Source: an uncultured Christensenella sp. (lineage in GTDB: Bacteria > Bacillota > Clostridia > Christensenellales > Borkfalkiaceae). Taken from it: a stretch of 24,223 nucleotides of DNA. Of this stretch, positions 12,850 through 22,198 are shown in pieces. The first letter of the stretch is position 1. Each line of letters opens with the position of its first letter. Made by a program: the position numbers and the translations under genes. The stretch is from the NCBI GenBank assembly GCA_910586345.1, contig CAJUHC010000004.1, positions 1-24,223 of the forward strand, given 5' to 3'. The notes beneath the pieces are model-generated. The model did not search any database, had not been told where the DNA came from, and saw only the letters and a list, made by a program, of their open reading frames with translations.

Positions 12850-13449
12850 TTAACCGCCTAACGTGACGTCCTGTTTTTGATACCAATCGAGAGCGTCGGT
12901 GAACTGTTTTTCACTAAAATCGGGCCACAAATCTTTTATTATATAGAAATCCGAATAAACAGTCTGAACGGGAAGAAAGCCCGATAAACGGCACATACCG
13001 CCCCAGCGGACCACCATATCTATTCTCGGAATATCTCGGGATATCCAACCGTTTTTCATATCCCATTCCCAACCGTAATTAACGAGTATATTGACTTTCA
13101 TCCCGTCTCCAGGTTTTTTCTCGGTATACGGTAGCAAATCTTTCGGAAAGCAAACAGAACGCGTATTCCCCAAAACGTATACGTTTACTCCTTCGTTTTT
13201 TATCAGTTTAACGGCTTTCGAACACGCTTTTGAAAAAGCTTGAACCTGTTCTTTCGGCCGTTTACAGTTATCGGTCGTAAAACCGTAATACGTCAGTTCT
13301 TCTACTCCCGCTTTTTTTGCCTCGCGCAAAAGTTTAAGTCCGGCAGACAAACCGTATTCGTAACCGCCGTCTTTGTTTAAGCCGTTCAAAACAGCCCACC
13401 GTCTGTTTCCGTCGGGAATTATTCCGATATGTTTTGGTTTGCGATACAT
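12850..13449 (-). CDS. Short, divergent cis-prenyltransferase (UppS family paralog)
   Basis: The 199-aa protein belongs to the undecaprenyl diphosphate synthase family. It keeps the first substrate motif HIGIIPDGNRRWA (Asp and Arg conserved) and the C-terminal set DMVVRWGGMCRLSGF, YSDFY and DLWPDF, including the two arginines that bind isopentenyl diphosphate. It is about 40 residues shorter than UppS (about 240), and several usual positions differ: FSSENW is FTTDNC, NYGG is NYGW, RTGGE is RWGGM, and the Mg-binding Glu of YAELY is Asp. The missing part lies between NYGW and the DMVVR motif. It may make a shorter chain, use another acceptor, or be non-catalytic. It lacks a visible Shine-Dalgarno sequence and is divergent from comEC. 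Confidence 0.8.
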   Translation of the reverse strand: MYRKPKHIGIIPDGNRRWAVLNGLNKDGGYEYGLSAGLKLLREAKKAGVEELTYYGFTTDNCKRPKEQVQAFSKACSKAVKLIKNEGVNVYVLGNTRSVCFPKDLLPYTEKKPGDGMKVNILVNYGWEWDMKNGWISRDIPRIDMVVRWGGMCRLSGFLPVQTVYSDFYIIKDLWPDFSEKQFTDALDWYQKQDVTLGG

Positions 13450-13496
13450 AATGATATAATTATCTGTAAACGCTTTGAAAATATAAAATAAAACGA

Positions 13497-13525
13497 TTTA
13501 CAAAAATTGCCGTATATGGTAAATT
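13497..13525 (+). promoter_or_regulatory. Putative comEC promoter
   Basis: TTTACA (13497-13502), 17 bp, TAAATT (13520-13525). The predicted start, 13532-13533, coincides with the comEC ATG, and no ribosome binding site is present, so the message may be leaderless. Confidence 0.45.
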
Positions 13526-13532
13526 TTAAATT

Positions 13533-15593
13533 ATGAAAAGACTGATTAACATAAGAATTCCGCTCATATTCGCGTCCGCGCTCTCGGCAGGCGTTGCGTT
13601 AAGCCGTCTTTTTATTTATTTCGACATAAATTCGTTTTATATAATCGCTGTCGTTCCCATAACGGCGCTGATTATTGCCGTTACCGCTTTATTTACTAAG
13701 AATCCGATAAAAATCATAACCGTTTTACTTACCGCGCTTTTCCTCGTCTCCGGTTTGACGAGCGGCTGCATAAAACTCAGAAATTACGGTACAAGCGAAA
13801 TCGTTGACGGAGCTTCTTATACTGTTTCCGCCGTTGTCTGCGAAAAGGGCGAAACGTCGGAAAGCGAATACATAATATTGAAAAATCTTCGCGCCGACGG
13901 AGAGAAGATAGACGGTAAAATGATTGTTTACCTTGGAAAAGCCTACGGAGATTTCTGTGAAACAGGTTATAGAGTCGAATTTAAAGCAGAAATATCACGC
14001 AAAGACTTATTCCCTTACGGCAAGCTCAATAACTACGTTCAGAAAAACGTCAAATACGGCTGTTACGTATCCAATAACCTTAAAGCCGAATACGGATATT
14101 CGTTTTTCGGAAGTATACGCTCGCATATCCGCGATATTCTGTACAATAACCTCGACGGCGGTACCGCCGCGATTGCGTTCGCTATGCTTACAGGCAGTAC
14201 GCAGGACGTTGACGAAGGCGCAATGGAAAATTTCCGTTACGGCGGAATAGCGCACGTTTTTGCAGTTTCCGGATTGCATATAGGAATTATATACGCGGCG
14301 ATATATACTATATTAAAAAAATTCCGTCTGAATAAATACGCTGTCGCTCTTTTGTGTTTGTCGGTTTTATATTTCTACGCGGGAATTTGCGGGTTCACTC
14401 CTTCGTCTTTAAGAGCCGTAGTTATGTGTACCGTTTCAGTACTTGCAAAACTGACGCATAAAAAATACGACAGTTTAAACGCGCTCTCTTTGTCTGTAAT
14501 TATAATCTTGCTTTTAACCCCGCTCAGTTTATTTTCAGTCGGTTTTCAACTGTCGGTATGCGCGGCGGGCAGTATTATACTGCTTTCGAAAAATATCTCA
14601 CGTCCGTTTAAAAAACTACCCCGTAATATTTCGGGCGCGATAGGAGTTTCGCTTTCGGCACAGGCCGGAACTATGCCCGTAATGCTCTCCTGTTTCGGAT
14701 ACCTCAGTTGGGCAGGCTTGATTATGAATATTATTATTCTGCCGTTGCTGTCCGCGGTTTTCGTTATTATTTTTATAAGTACGCTGATTGCTTCTGTTAT
14801 TCCGCCCGTTGCCGTTATACTTCCGTATACCGCTCTGCCTTTACAAGCGGTAGTTTCGGTTTTTCTCGGCACGAGCTTTGAAAAAGCAATAATAAGCGGT
14901 TTCGGTGCCGCCGCATTACTGCCGTTTTACATAGCTGTTTTGGCTTTATCGGATAAAATCAATCTGAAACTCAAATACCGTTTGACTGCCGTAACGTGCG
15001 TTGCGGTATTTGTATTCGTCAACGTTGTTTCAAACGTTTTCGCGCCTTTCAGCGGTTATAGAATAATCGTTTCCGCTAATTACGGAGGAGGCGAAGTTTT
15101 AATAAAATCGAAAGGCGAAAACATACTTATCGTTACCGAAAATCTGTCTCCAGAAAAAACGCAGTCGATGCTGAACGAGTACTATGCGTTAGATTTGACG
15201 GCCTTGATTATTCTCGGCGGCGAGAACTGCGTATCATCATACGACGGATTTGCACTTAACTGTAAAAACTTATATATTTATTACGGATATATAAACGTTC
15301 AGCCTTATAAAAACTGTACCGTAAACTATGAGAGCGAATTTAATATTAAAGGTATCGAATTTGCGTTTGCGGACGGTTACAGTTTAAACGCGAAATGCGG
15401 TAATACGAAAGTTGCGGTATGCGCGGGAGAATACGTGCCGTTTGAAAATTGCGATTTGCTTGTTACAGACTCCGACGGAAAATGCGACAGCCCGTATCGC
15501 GTAAGCTTTGAAAACAGAAATTGCGAATACTGTATATACGATTGCGGAGATTTGATTTTTGATTGCGGTAACGAAATAAGGTTAAAAAAATAA
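13533..15593 (+). CDS. comEC: ComEC/Rec2-type DNA-uptake channel with degenerate C-terminal domain
   Basis: The 686-aa membrane protein matches ComEC, the channel that carries single-stranded DNA into competent cells. Two or three helices at the N-terminus (residues 10-80) are followed by a soluble DUF4131-like domain (about 90-200). The multi-helix competence domain begins near residue 205 and includes GGIAHVFAVSGLHIGIIYA, a family hallmark, and FYAGICGFTPSSLRAVVM. The last 180 residues align in order with the beta-lactamase-like domain of full-length ComEC, but the HxHxDH metal site is absent: the place reads LIILGGENCVSSYDG. A nuclease role for this tail is therefore unlikely. It has no Shine-Dalgarno sequence and is divergent from the prenyltransferase; comFC is in the same window. 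It ends in a strong bidirectional terminator. Confidence 0.88.
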   Translation: MKRLINIRIPLIFASALSAGVALSRLFIYFDINSFYIIAVVPITALIIAVTALFTKNPIKIITVLLTALFLVSGLTSGCIKLRNYGTSEIVDGASYTVSAVVCEKGETSESEYIILKNLRADGEKIDGKMIVYLGKAYGDFCETGYRVEFKAEISRKDLFPYGKLNNYVQKNVKYGCYVSNNLKAEYGYSFFGSIRSHIRDILYNNLDGGTAAIAFAMLTGSTQDVDEGAMENFRYGGIAHVFAVSGLHIGIIYAAIYTILKKFRLNKYAVALLCLSVLYFYAGICGFTPSSLRAVVMCTVSVLAKLTHKKYDSLNALSLSVIIILLLTPLSLFSVGFQLSVCAAGSIILLSKNISRPFKKLPRNISGAIGVSLSAQAGTMPVMLSCFGYLSWAGLIMNIIILPLLSAVFVIIFISTLIASVIPPVAVILPYTALPLQAVVSVFLGTSFEKAIISGFGAAALLPFYIAVLALSDKINLKLKYRLTAVTCVAVFVFVNVVSNVFAPFSGYRIIVSANYGGGEVLIKSKGENILIVTENLSPEKTQSMLNEYYALDLTALIILGGENCVSSYDGFALNCKNLYIYYGYINVQPYKNCTVNYESEFNIKGIEFAFADGYSLNAKCGNTKVAVCAGEYVPFENCDLLVTDSDGKCDSPYRVSFENRNCEYCIYDCGDLIFDCGNEIRLKK

Positions 15594-15626
15594 GGTGCAC
15601 CCGAAACGAGTGCACCTTATTTTTTT
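15584..15626. terminator. Bidirectional terminator between comEC and the surface-protein operon
   Basis: A perfect 17-bp stem (15584-15600 with 15610-15626) runs A7-TAAGGTGCAC / GTGCACCTTA-T7 around a CCGAAACGA loop. It has A- and T-runs on both sides, so it works for comEC and for the convergent minus-strand operon. The comEC stop codon lies inside the stem. Confidence 0.92.
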
Positions 15627-15647
15627 CTGCTGTTTTAATCTGCCGCA

Positions 15648-17324
15648 TTATTCAGATTTGCTTTCGGAAACCGAGTCGCCGTCAGCGGCTGAAACCGCCG
15701 CTTCGCTCTCCGCAGTTGCAGTCTTCTTCAAAGCCGAAGCGCTCTTTTTAGAAGTCCTGTTGTTAGTTGATGTCTTAGAACGCTTAGAAGTTTTCGTCTG
15801 AGGTTCTTCAACGATTACCTGCGTGGTCTTGACTTTAATGTATCCGCCGTTTATAAGATTCTCCGTCGAACGGTAGGACGGTCTGTAATTAATCGGCTTG
15901 TACTCTTCGTTAATCTTTACGCCCTTTTCCGAAAGAACTATGTCTATAAGTTCTTTAGCATACTTCGTGCCCCTGTCGCTTCTGATACGGAACATCGTCG
16001 GCATCTTAGCGTTACGGACCTGTTGAGTACGGTCTTCGACTTTATATTTAGTTCCTTCAAACTTCGAAGACGGAACCGATAAGAACAGACAAAGAGTTTT
16101 TCCGCGTATGGCGAAAGTTGCAAAACAATCGCGCTTGGGAACGTAGAACGCTTCGCGTTTCCACGTTATTCCGTTGAATACTCCGCGGTAAGATATGATA
16201 TGGTTTTTGATTTCCGAATAACGGGCTTTCAATTCGTCGTCCGCCTGTATAATACGAGCGGTATAACTGCGGTTGTAGCGTTTAAGTTCTTCCACGCTTA
16301 TTCCGCTTTCGAGTTCCTCTTCGTCAACCTCGTCTTCTTCCGTATCGGGCTGTTCGTAAGGAACGCTGTCGGGAACCTCGCCGAGAACCGAAATCTGAAG
16401 TTTGTTATCGATAAACAGCTCCTCGCGCGATTTTTCAGCCAGCTCGAAAGTAAGCTGTTCGGGTTCCGATAACGGCATTATGGTATTTTCTTCCGCTAGC
16501 TGAAGTAAAAGATATTTTACGTAATCGAGTCTGCGCTGTGAAGTCAGTTTCATAAACATAGGCGTTTTTGCAAACCTTTTACTGTCTGACTTATCAATAC
16601 CGCGGAATTTTGTTTCGGCGTATTCGGCGGGATTAAGCGCTAATGCGATGCACAGCGTCTTTCCTCTGAACACTATCAAACCTAACGTTTTACGGCCTTT
16701 GTAAATACGCTGCTGTCTGTAACTCTGTTTGACTTTTACTCCGTCGTACATAGCGATTTCGTTCATCAACGCAACGTAACGCTCTTTCACCTCGTCCGAA
16801 GATAATCTGAGCTTCGCCTCGAATCCCAAAGAGTATCGTACGTAATAACGTTTTGAGTCGTATTCGGAGTCTGCGAATCCGAGTTTTTCTCTTACAGGCA
16901 TCGACGTATTTGAAATATAAAGTATTTCCGCATCGAAAGTCTCGTCGACTTCCTCCTGACTGACTACGCCTAAACTTCGGGGTCCTTCGTTCGAAACGGC
17001 GGTTTCTTCTTCGTCGTTGTCGTCGTCTTCTTCCTCGTCGACGAGCAGTAATTCTTCCGCCTCTTCGGGCTCCTCTTCTTCCTCTTCCTCGTCGGAAGTA
17101 ACGAGCACACCTTCGCGCAAAAGGTTAAGCTGCTGTAAAAGTTCGTCGCGCTTGTTTTGCAGTTTATGAGTACAGAGTTTTCTGACTCCGCGATTGCGCA
17201 GATAAAGAAACAACAATACGTTGCCAGCAACTAATACGGCGATAAGTATACTTAAAAGTATTACGGCCGCCAATTGCGCGGGAGATAACTGTCTTACAAG
17301 TAAAATCGAATTAAACATATTCAT
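15648..17324 (-). CDS. Acidic single-helix membrane protein with a duplicated domain
   Basis: The 558-aa protein has one membrane helix (about residues 18-42, PAQLAAVILLSILIAVLVAG then NVLLFLYLR), a basic stretch, and an acidic region (about 76-108) of almost unbroken Glu/Asp. Two copies of one domain of about 120 residues follow (about 160-280 and 345-465). Each contains a D..K.RY segment, an IFRGKTLC or AIRGKTLC core, a P.....TK motif, and a closing MP.MFRI or TPMFMKL followed by YAKEL or YVKYL. The C-terminal 70 residues are Ser/Thr/Lys/Ala-rich, probably disordered. I do not know a named family with certainty. Its ATG overlaps the stop of the giant surface protein (TAATG), so the two are translationally coupled and probably function together at the cell envelope. 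Confidence 0.8.
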   Translation of the reverse strand: MNMFNSILLVRQLSPAQLAAVILLSILIAVLVAGNVLLFLYLRNRGVRKLCTHKLQNKRDELLQQLNLLREGVLVTSDEEEEEEEPEEAEELLLVDEEEDDDNDEEETAVSNEGPRSLGVVSQEEVDETFDAEILYISNTSMPVREKLGFADSEYDSKRYYVRYSLGFEAKLRLSSDEVKERYVALMNEIAMYDGVKVKQSYRQQRIYKGRKTLGLIVFRGKTLCIALALNPAEYAETKFRGIDKSDSKRFAKTPMFMKLTSQRRLDYVKYLLLQLAEENTIMPLSEPEQLTFELAEKSREELFIDNKLQISVLGEVPDSVPYEQPDTEEDEVDEEELESGISVEELKRYNRSYTARIIQADDELKARYSEIKNHIISYRGVFNGITWKREAFYVPKRDCFATFAIRGKTLCLFLSVPSSKFEGTKYKVEDRTQQVRNAKMPTMFRIRSDRGTKYAKELIDIVLSEKGVKINEEYKPINYRPSYRSTENLINGGYIKVKTTQVIVEEPQTKTSKRSKTSTNNRTSKKSASALKKTATAESEAAVSAADGDSVSESKSE

Positions 17325-20300
17325 TATTCGTTACCCCGCTTTTGTGATTCGGTTTCGGCTTTTGCGTTTATTTCTGCCTGCGAGCGTTTATCTATGTCGC
17401 GTTCAAGTATCCGTTTTCTGCGTCTATCGAGCAACAACTGCACTCCCGCGGCGATAATCGCAATTCCGGCAACGCCCGATAACACGGATACGACAATCTT
17501 GAATACCGTATTGATACCCGTAACGGTCCAATCGAAAGTAATATCTTCGACTCCGCCGTCTTCCCATACGTAATTGGCTTTGTCTTTAAGCCCTACCGTT
17601 ACCGTAAATTCACCGCCGTAAGCCGTGCGGTTGCCTTCGATAGTCATAATTTCTTCGTCGAAGCCTACGGGTATATAGGTGAGAACCTGACCGTTGACCA
17701 TAAATCCGTTCGTATTCGCAACGGGTTTGGCTACCGCCTTAGGCGCAACCGTCCAGCTTAAAATTACTTCGTCCGCTTCGGTATTCTGCCAGCGATAATT
17801 GTTATTGCCTGCGATAGTGAGTTTTACGGTATATGTACCCGCGTTTACGGCAACCAGCGTGATACGTCCTCCGCTTACGTTGGTTTTACCTTCGTAATCG
17901 AGATTCATAAGCGCCATATCGAAACCTAATATTTCGGCAAGCAACTCTCCGCCGGTATAGACGTCGTTTTTGCCTTCGCCTTCTTTTATCTCCGCCAAAG
18001 CGGGAAGAGCGAGTGATTTTTTGGTTATCGAAAATTTTACGGGCGCGCTCTCAAACGCGTTGTAGTTATCCGTCGCCATAACGGTCGCACGTACATAATA
18101 GTCGCCGACATTGCCGGTTACGGGAGCCCCGGAATAATACCTGCCGTCTTCCGTTTCGCAATATGTATAAACTATAAGACTTTGACCGAATTTGACGGAA
18201 GCCGAAGGCGAGTTAGTCGCGACGTCGTATTCGCCGTAAATCCAGCCCGATATCTTTAACTCTTCTGTCAATTCGTTTTCAGCTTTATCGATTGTAAATA
18301 TTATGTTGCGCTCCGCAATTTCTACCGACAGCCATTTATAGTTGTCTGCGTCTATCAAGCGCAGAGTTATATTATGTTCCCCTGCATTGACGAAGCTGCC
18401 GTGGGCAAGTTCCTCGTAAATTCCGCCGCCGTAAGCCGATACAAACGCGGAATTGTTTATTTCGGGAATTTTAATCTCGCCGTTATAAGTCTGATTTTCA
18501 ACGGTAATCAACGAGCCGTCAACCTCTTTCTTTTCAACTACAAACTGTGCAAACGGTTCGCCTACGACAATGAAGTTATCGTTACCGGAGCCCTTTACAG
18601 TCGCAACGTAAGAGCCTGCCAGCAAAGGCGTCTGGGTACCGTTGAATACTGTTCCGTCGTTTGCCGTGCCGCTGTAAACCACCGTAATGTTCAGTTTATC
18701 GTTTACGAAATCGGTTATATCGACCTGCTCGTCGTCCAATACTTTCGAATAAGTCACTCCGACTATGTCTTCGCCGTAGACTCCGCCGCCTTGAACTATT
18801 TCTACCGTTATAAGACGTTCCGTTATCGTATAAGTACCGGGGTTAATCGTTGCATTGTAATTGCCGTTATTATAAGTTGCGTTTATTATGTAACCGCCCT
18901 TGTTGCCGTTCTCGGTCGCCGTAGTCGTAAACGTGAGATTAAGGTCGTCTCCCGCGACAAGCCCGTTCTGGCTTCCGTAAGTCACGCTTACATCGCTTAC
19001 GTCGACGGGTCTGCCGTACTGCGAAGTTTTATTGCCTATATTGACTACTACGCTCCGCTTGTTTACCGTAAATACGCCGACACCGCTTACTATTTTATAG
19101 TTATCCGCTGCAAGTCCGATTACATTGCCGTTTTCGTCCGTTTCGAGCACGAAACCGTATGTACCCGCATTAAATCCGTTATGCAAGTTCGTTACGGTAT
19201 AAATAACTTCTGAAACTTTTTTAATTACTTCGTTGGGGTCGTCGCCTCTCACAAGCCCTTCCGTTACTGTATATTGGAAAGTAGGATTGGAATTCTCGAA
19301 CTCGTTGCCGTAAATCATACTGCCGTTAGGAGTAACCGTGAGAGTCGCTTTTACGACTTTAAACGAAATAATCTTGAAATCGCCGTTATAGTTGCTGTTG
19401 CCGCTGTTTGTAGCTTTGATCCAATATTCTCCGACATTGAACTTATTAAACGCTGCTGTCCAGCCGCTGTCGTCGGCATCGGGCACAGTATCGCCTGTTT
19501 TCAACATATAGCGATAATAAACCGTTCCTCCGTACGTCGCAGAAGCGTCAGGCACAAAAACGTTACCGTATACAACCGTTCTCTGTTCCTCGGTATTATT
19601 CCATGTAACGGCGTTATCTTCGGCTTTTTCGATTACCCAGTCAGCCGAAGAAACGTTTCCGCCCCACTGATAATTTGCACTGTCGATAATAGCGAACCTG
19701 ACAGTATAAGTACCTGCGTTCATAGCCGTAAGAACGGCGCCTTTTTCGGTTAAAACATAATTAATTCCGTTAAAACCGCTTATACGCAGAATCATAGAGT
19801 CGAATTCGACAGTGGAACTTAATTCCACCCCGCCGAACACTCCGTTGTTTCCGCTTACGGTAATTACAGGAGCCGATACCGTAGCTTTCGTTATCGTGAA
19901 CGAAGTAAACTGTTCGTCGCCGCCTAAACCCTGATATGAAGGATAATAAGCCCTGACAGCGTAATTTCCTGCAGCTTCGGGAATGCTTGCCGAATACGAA
20001 AGGCTCTGGAACCCTGCCGTATCCGTAGGAATCTGACCCGTTATAGGCGCGTATGAAATCTGTACACCGTCCGTATTTCCGTTCGATACGCTGAAAATTA
20101 CTTTATTAAGTCCTGCATCGTACTGTTTGTATATCCAGCCCGTAATACGAAGACCGGTAATGTATACTTTGTTTGTTGTTACGTTGAATATAACTGTTAC
20201 TTCGGACGCGCTGTCCGAATCATTCCACTGATAGTTGGCGCTGGCCTCGGAAGTGAACGCGAAAGTGACGCGGTATTCGCCCGTTCCCTGAGCGGTGATA

Positions 20301-22048
20301 TGAAGACCTACTCTTTCACCGCCGACCGTTCCTATCTGATACCGATCGGGACCCGTGCCCTCCGTAATACCGAATACGCTATCGCCCACCGTTTTCTGGA
20401 AATTGGAAAGCGTCATTAACGACTCGACGTAATCGGCGATTTTGTTTGTTAAATCTACCGTTTCGCCCTCTTTGGGATTGTTTGCAATCGCCGTATGCAA
20501 CCACGAAAGCGACATAGTACGCTTTAACACGTTAAACTGTAAAGCAGTCGAAACCGCATTGCCAGCAAACACGTAGTCTCTGTTTGTGAGATTAACCGTA
20601 ACGATGTACTCGCCGACCTTTGTAGGAGCGGCTTGCGCAGTTTGCCCCACTCCAGACTTCGTGTTATAAGAAACGCTGAATTTGGGCGCGAAACGCGTCG
20701 CGTCGTATCCGATACCGTTATCGTGACCGATAAATTCTATGACTGCGTTGCGGCTTGCGCCGTAAACGCCGTTATTGTAAATTTTGTTTCCATCAGCGTC
20801 GGTTGCTTCGAGATAAATTTCGTCGTGCGTGCCTGCCGTTATTACGCGGGGCGTTACTATTACTTTGCCTGAAACAAACTTGGTTACTTTATAGTTCGTG
20901 AAACCGAGTGAAGAACCGTCGATACTCAAAACGATTTCATTACCGACACGACTGATATAAGGCATATAGCCAGTCGAGAAAACGAAAGAGTTTTCCTGCA
21001 TTGCGGAATCACTTAAAGACATATACGTTTCGCCGTTCTCGAAACCGCTTACCGTGAAATATCTGTTAAACAAATCTAAACTGAGATTACTTTGCAGTAT
21101 TCCGTTGGAAACGTTTGAATCAATAGCGTCTCCGTAAATTACGTTAACGTTTTTAGCCGTAACCGTGATTTCCTTTTGGGTAATCAGATACGTAGGCTTA
21201 ACTTCACTATAAGGTATTTTCTCCTCGCCGACCACGAAAACAACGTTGTAATTACGGCTTACAGGGCTATTGCCTTTTAACACGTTTACATTATAAGGCG
21301 TATCGCTTGCGTTGTAATTCTGGCTTTCTATAGTCAGTGTTATACCCAAATCAGCCAAACCGTGACCATGTACGAACGCATCGTTTTCGATTACCGTAAG
21401 CCAGTCGTTTATTTCCCCTTTGTTATCCGCAAACGGATCCTTGCCCGTATAATGCGATGTCGCGGTTGCATTGCCTTCGTCGTAACCGTCGACCTGCACC
21501 GTTATTTTACGGGATACGACGCGGAGTATTTCCCTTGTCGCACTTGCAGTAAAGTTTTGCGATACTTTTACCTTAGGCGCTATATATATATCTCTTTCCG
21601 TAGCGTCGTCGTAGGCGGTTTCGTATCCGTATTCGACTTCTCCGAGCAACTCGATTAATTGAGTTTCCGAAAGCTCTGTAAAATGAGGACTGCTGAATTT
21701 GTAAGTCAGTCCCGAGAAGCGGTTGTTCGCGGGATACCCGTTAATACCGACGTCGAATTCGGGAATATTTTCGCCGTATTGAATTTCCGCGGCATAAGTA
21801 CCGTTTACAACCCAACCGACATTTAATGTTGCAGGGGTTATATCAAACGGTATGCTCGCCCTGTTTGCAACGTAATTTTTGTTATCGGTTGTTGCCGTAA
21901 CGCTATATTTACCGACATTTACGGGCGCATCCGTCAATCTGTTCTCGGCGCTTATTACAGTTCCGTTGTAATAAGTAACTACGAAGTCTACGATGTCCGT
22001 ATCGTTAGTTACGAACGCTTTATAATATTTTTTCGTATTGCTGAACAC
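17324..22048 (-). CDS. C-terminal part of a giant MBG/Ig-like repeat surface protein
   Basis: From a GTG at 22048 this frame encodes 1574 residues, but the same frame is open upstream to the TAA at 22196-22198 and continues in the 22196-24223 segment, so it is best read as the rest of one gene. The sequence is a chain of beta-rich repeats. MBG-type units have a VYG or YGE turn and end in GTYTITK-like strands (for example ITVTAKNVNVIYGD and PGTYTITERLITVEI). A second type closes with AGTYTVRFAIIDSANYQW. A third begins GWIYGEYD or GWIYKQYD and ends YYVRATV. The C-terminus has a membrane helix (VFKIVVSVLSGVAGIAIIAA) and a basic RRRKR stop-transfer tail, so the repeats face outward. A cell-surface adhesin role is inferred. 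It overlaps the next gene as TAATG. Confidence 0.85.
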   Translation of the reverse strand: MFSNTKKYYKAFVTNDTDIVDFVVTYYNGTVISAENRLTDAPVNVGKYSVTATTDNKNYVANRASIPFDITPATLNVGWVVNGTYAAEIQYGENIPEFDVGINGYPANNRFSGLTYKFSSPHFTELSETQLIELLGEVEYGYETAYDDATERDIYIAPKVKVSQNFTASATREILRVVSRKITVQVDGYDEGNATATSHYTGKDPFADNKGEINDWLTVIENDAFVHGHGLADLGITLTIESQNYNASDTPYNVNVLKGNSPVSRNYNVVFVVGEEKIPYSEVKPTYLITQKEITVTAKNVNVIYGDAIDSNVSNGILQSNLSLDLFNRYFTVSGFENGETYMSLSDSAMQENSFVFSTGYMPYISRVGNEIVLSIDGSSLGFTNYKVTKFVSGKVIVTPRVITAGTHDEIYLEATDADGNKIYNNGVYGASRNAVIEFIGHDNGIGYDATRFAPKFSVSYNTKSGVGQTAQAAPTKVGEYIVTVNLTNRDYVFAGNAVSTALQFNVLKRTMSLSWLHTAIANNPKEGETVDLTNKIADYVESLMTLSNFQKTVGDSVFGITEGTGPDRYQIGTVGGERVGLHITAQGTGEYRVTFAFTSEASANYQWNDSDSASEVTVIFNVTTNKVYITGLRITGWIYKQYDAGLNKVIFSVSNGNTDGVQISYAPITGQIPTDTAGFQSLSYSASIPEAAGNYAVRAYYPSYQGLGGDEQFTSFTITKATVSAPVITVSGNNGVFGGVELSSTVEFDSMILRISGFNGINYVLTEKGAVLTAMNAGTYTVRFAIIDSANYQWGGNVSSADWVIEKAEDNAVTWNNTEEQRTVVYGNVFVPDASATYGGTVYYRYMLKTGDTVPDADDSGWTAAFNKFNVGEYWIKATNSGNSNYNGDFKIISFKVVKATLTVTPNGSMIYGNEFENSNPTFQYTVTEGLVRGDDPNEVIKKVSEVIYTVTNLHNGFNAGTYGFVLETDENGNVIGLAADNYKIVSGVGVFTVNKRSVVVNIGNKTSQYGRPVDVSDVSVTYGSQNGLVAGDDLNLTFTTTATENGNKGGYIINATYNNGNYNATINPGTYTITERLITVEIVQGGGVYGEDIVGVTYSKVLDDEQVDITDFVNDKLNITVVYSGTANDGTVFNGTQTPLLAGSYVATVKGSGNDNFIVVGEPFAQFVVEKKEVDGSLITVENQTYNGEIKIPEINNSAFVSAYGGGIYEELAHGSFVNAGEHNITLRLIDADNYKWLSVEIAERNIIFTIDKAENELTEELKISGWIYGEYDVATNSPSASVKFGQSLIVYTYCETEDGRYYSGAPVTGNVGDYYVRATVMATDNYNAFESAPVKFSITKKSLALPALAEIKEGEGKNDVYTGGELLAEILGFDMALMNLDYEGKTNVSGGRITLVAVNAGTYTVKLTIAGNNNYRWQNTEADEVILSWTVAPKAVAKPVANTNGFMVNGQVLTYIPVGFDEEIMTIEGNRTAYGGEFTVTVGLKDKANYVWEDGGVEDITFDWTVTGINTVFKIVVSVLSGVAGIAIIAAGVQLLLDRRRKRILERDIDKRSQAEINAKAETESQKRGNE

Positions 22049-22195
22049 ACTTCCGTTTACGGCTTCCTGCGTACCATCCGCATTATTGAAAGGTCCGCGT
22101 ATATCGACTGCAAGAAAAGCTTTTTTAATTGTATAAGTTCCTGCGCAATAATTATTTCCGTCCTGGATAACCGCGTCATCGGGGAGTTCGCCGAG

Positions 22196-22198
22196 TTA
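22196..22198 (-). other. In-frame TAA interrupting the giant surface-protein gene
   Basis: Translation on both sides is in the same frame: NYSAVFADCS, stop, LGELPDDAVIQDGNNYCAGTY and onward to TIKKAFLAVDIRG. No insertion or deletion is needed; one substitution in a codon such as GAA, CAA, AAA or TTA explains the stop. About 2,300 codons of the gene lie in the window. Restart at the GTG of 22048 has no clear ribosome binding site and would give a protein with no signal peptide. Confidence 0.85.

Noticed and set aside
18374..19213. Plus-strand 279-codon frame inside the giant repeat gene, and similar frames at 19274, 20633 and 21362
   Set aside because: They mirror the repeat-rich minus-strand gene, with no ribosome binding site and Arg/Tyr/Val-rich low-information translations.
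22196..22198. Stop-codon reassignment or programmed readthrough
   Set aside because: TAA ends metK-independent genes such as those for ComEC, MATE, the 52- and 55-aa proteins and the giant protein itself, and no recoding signal is visible.
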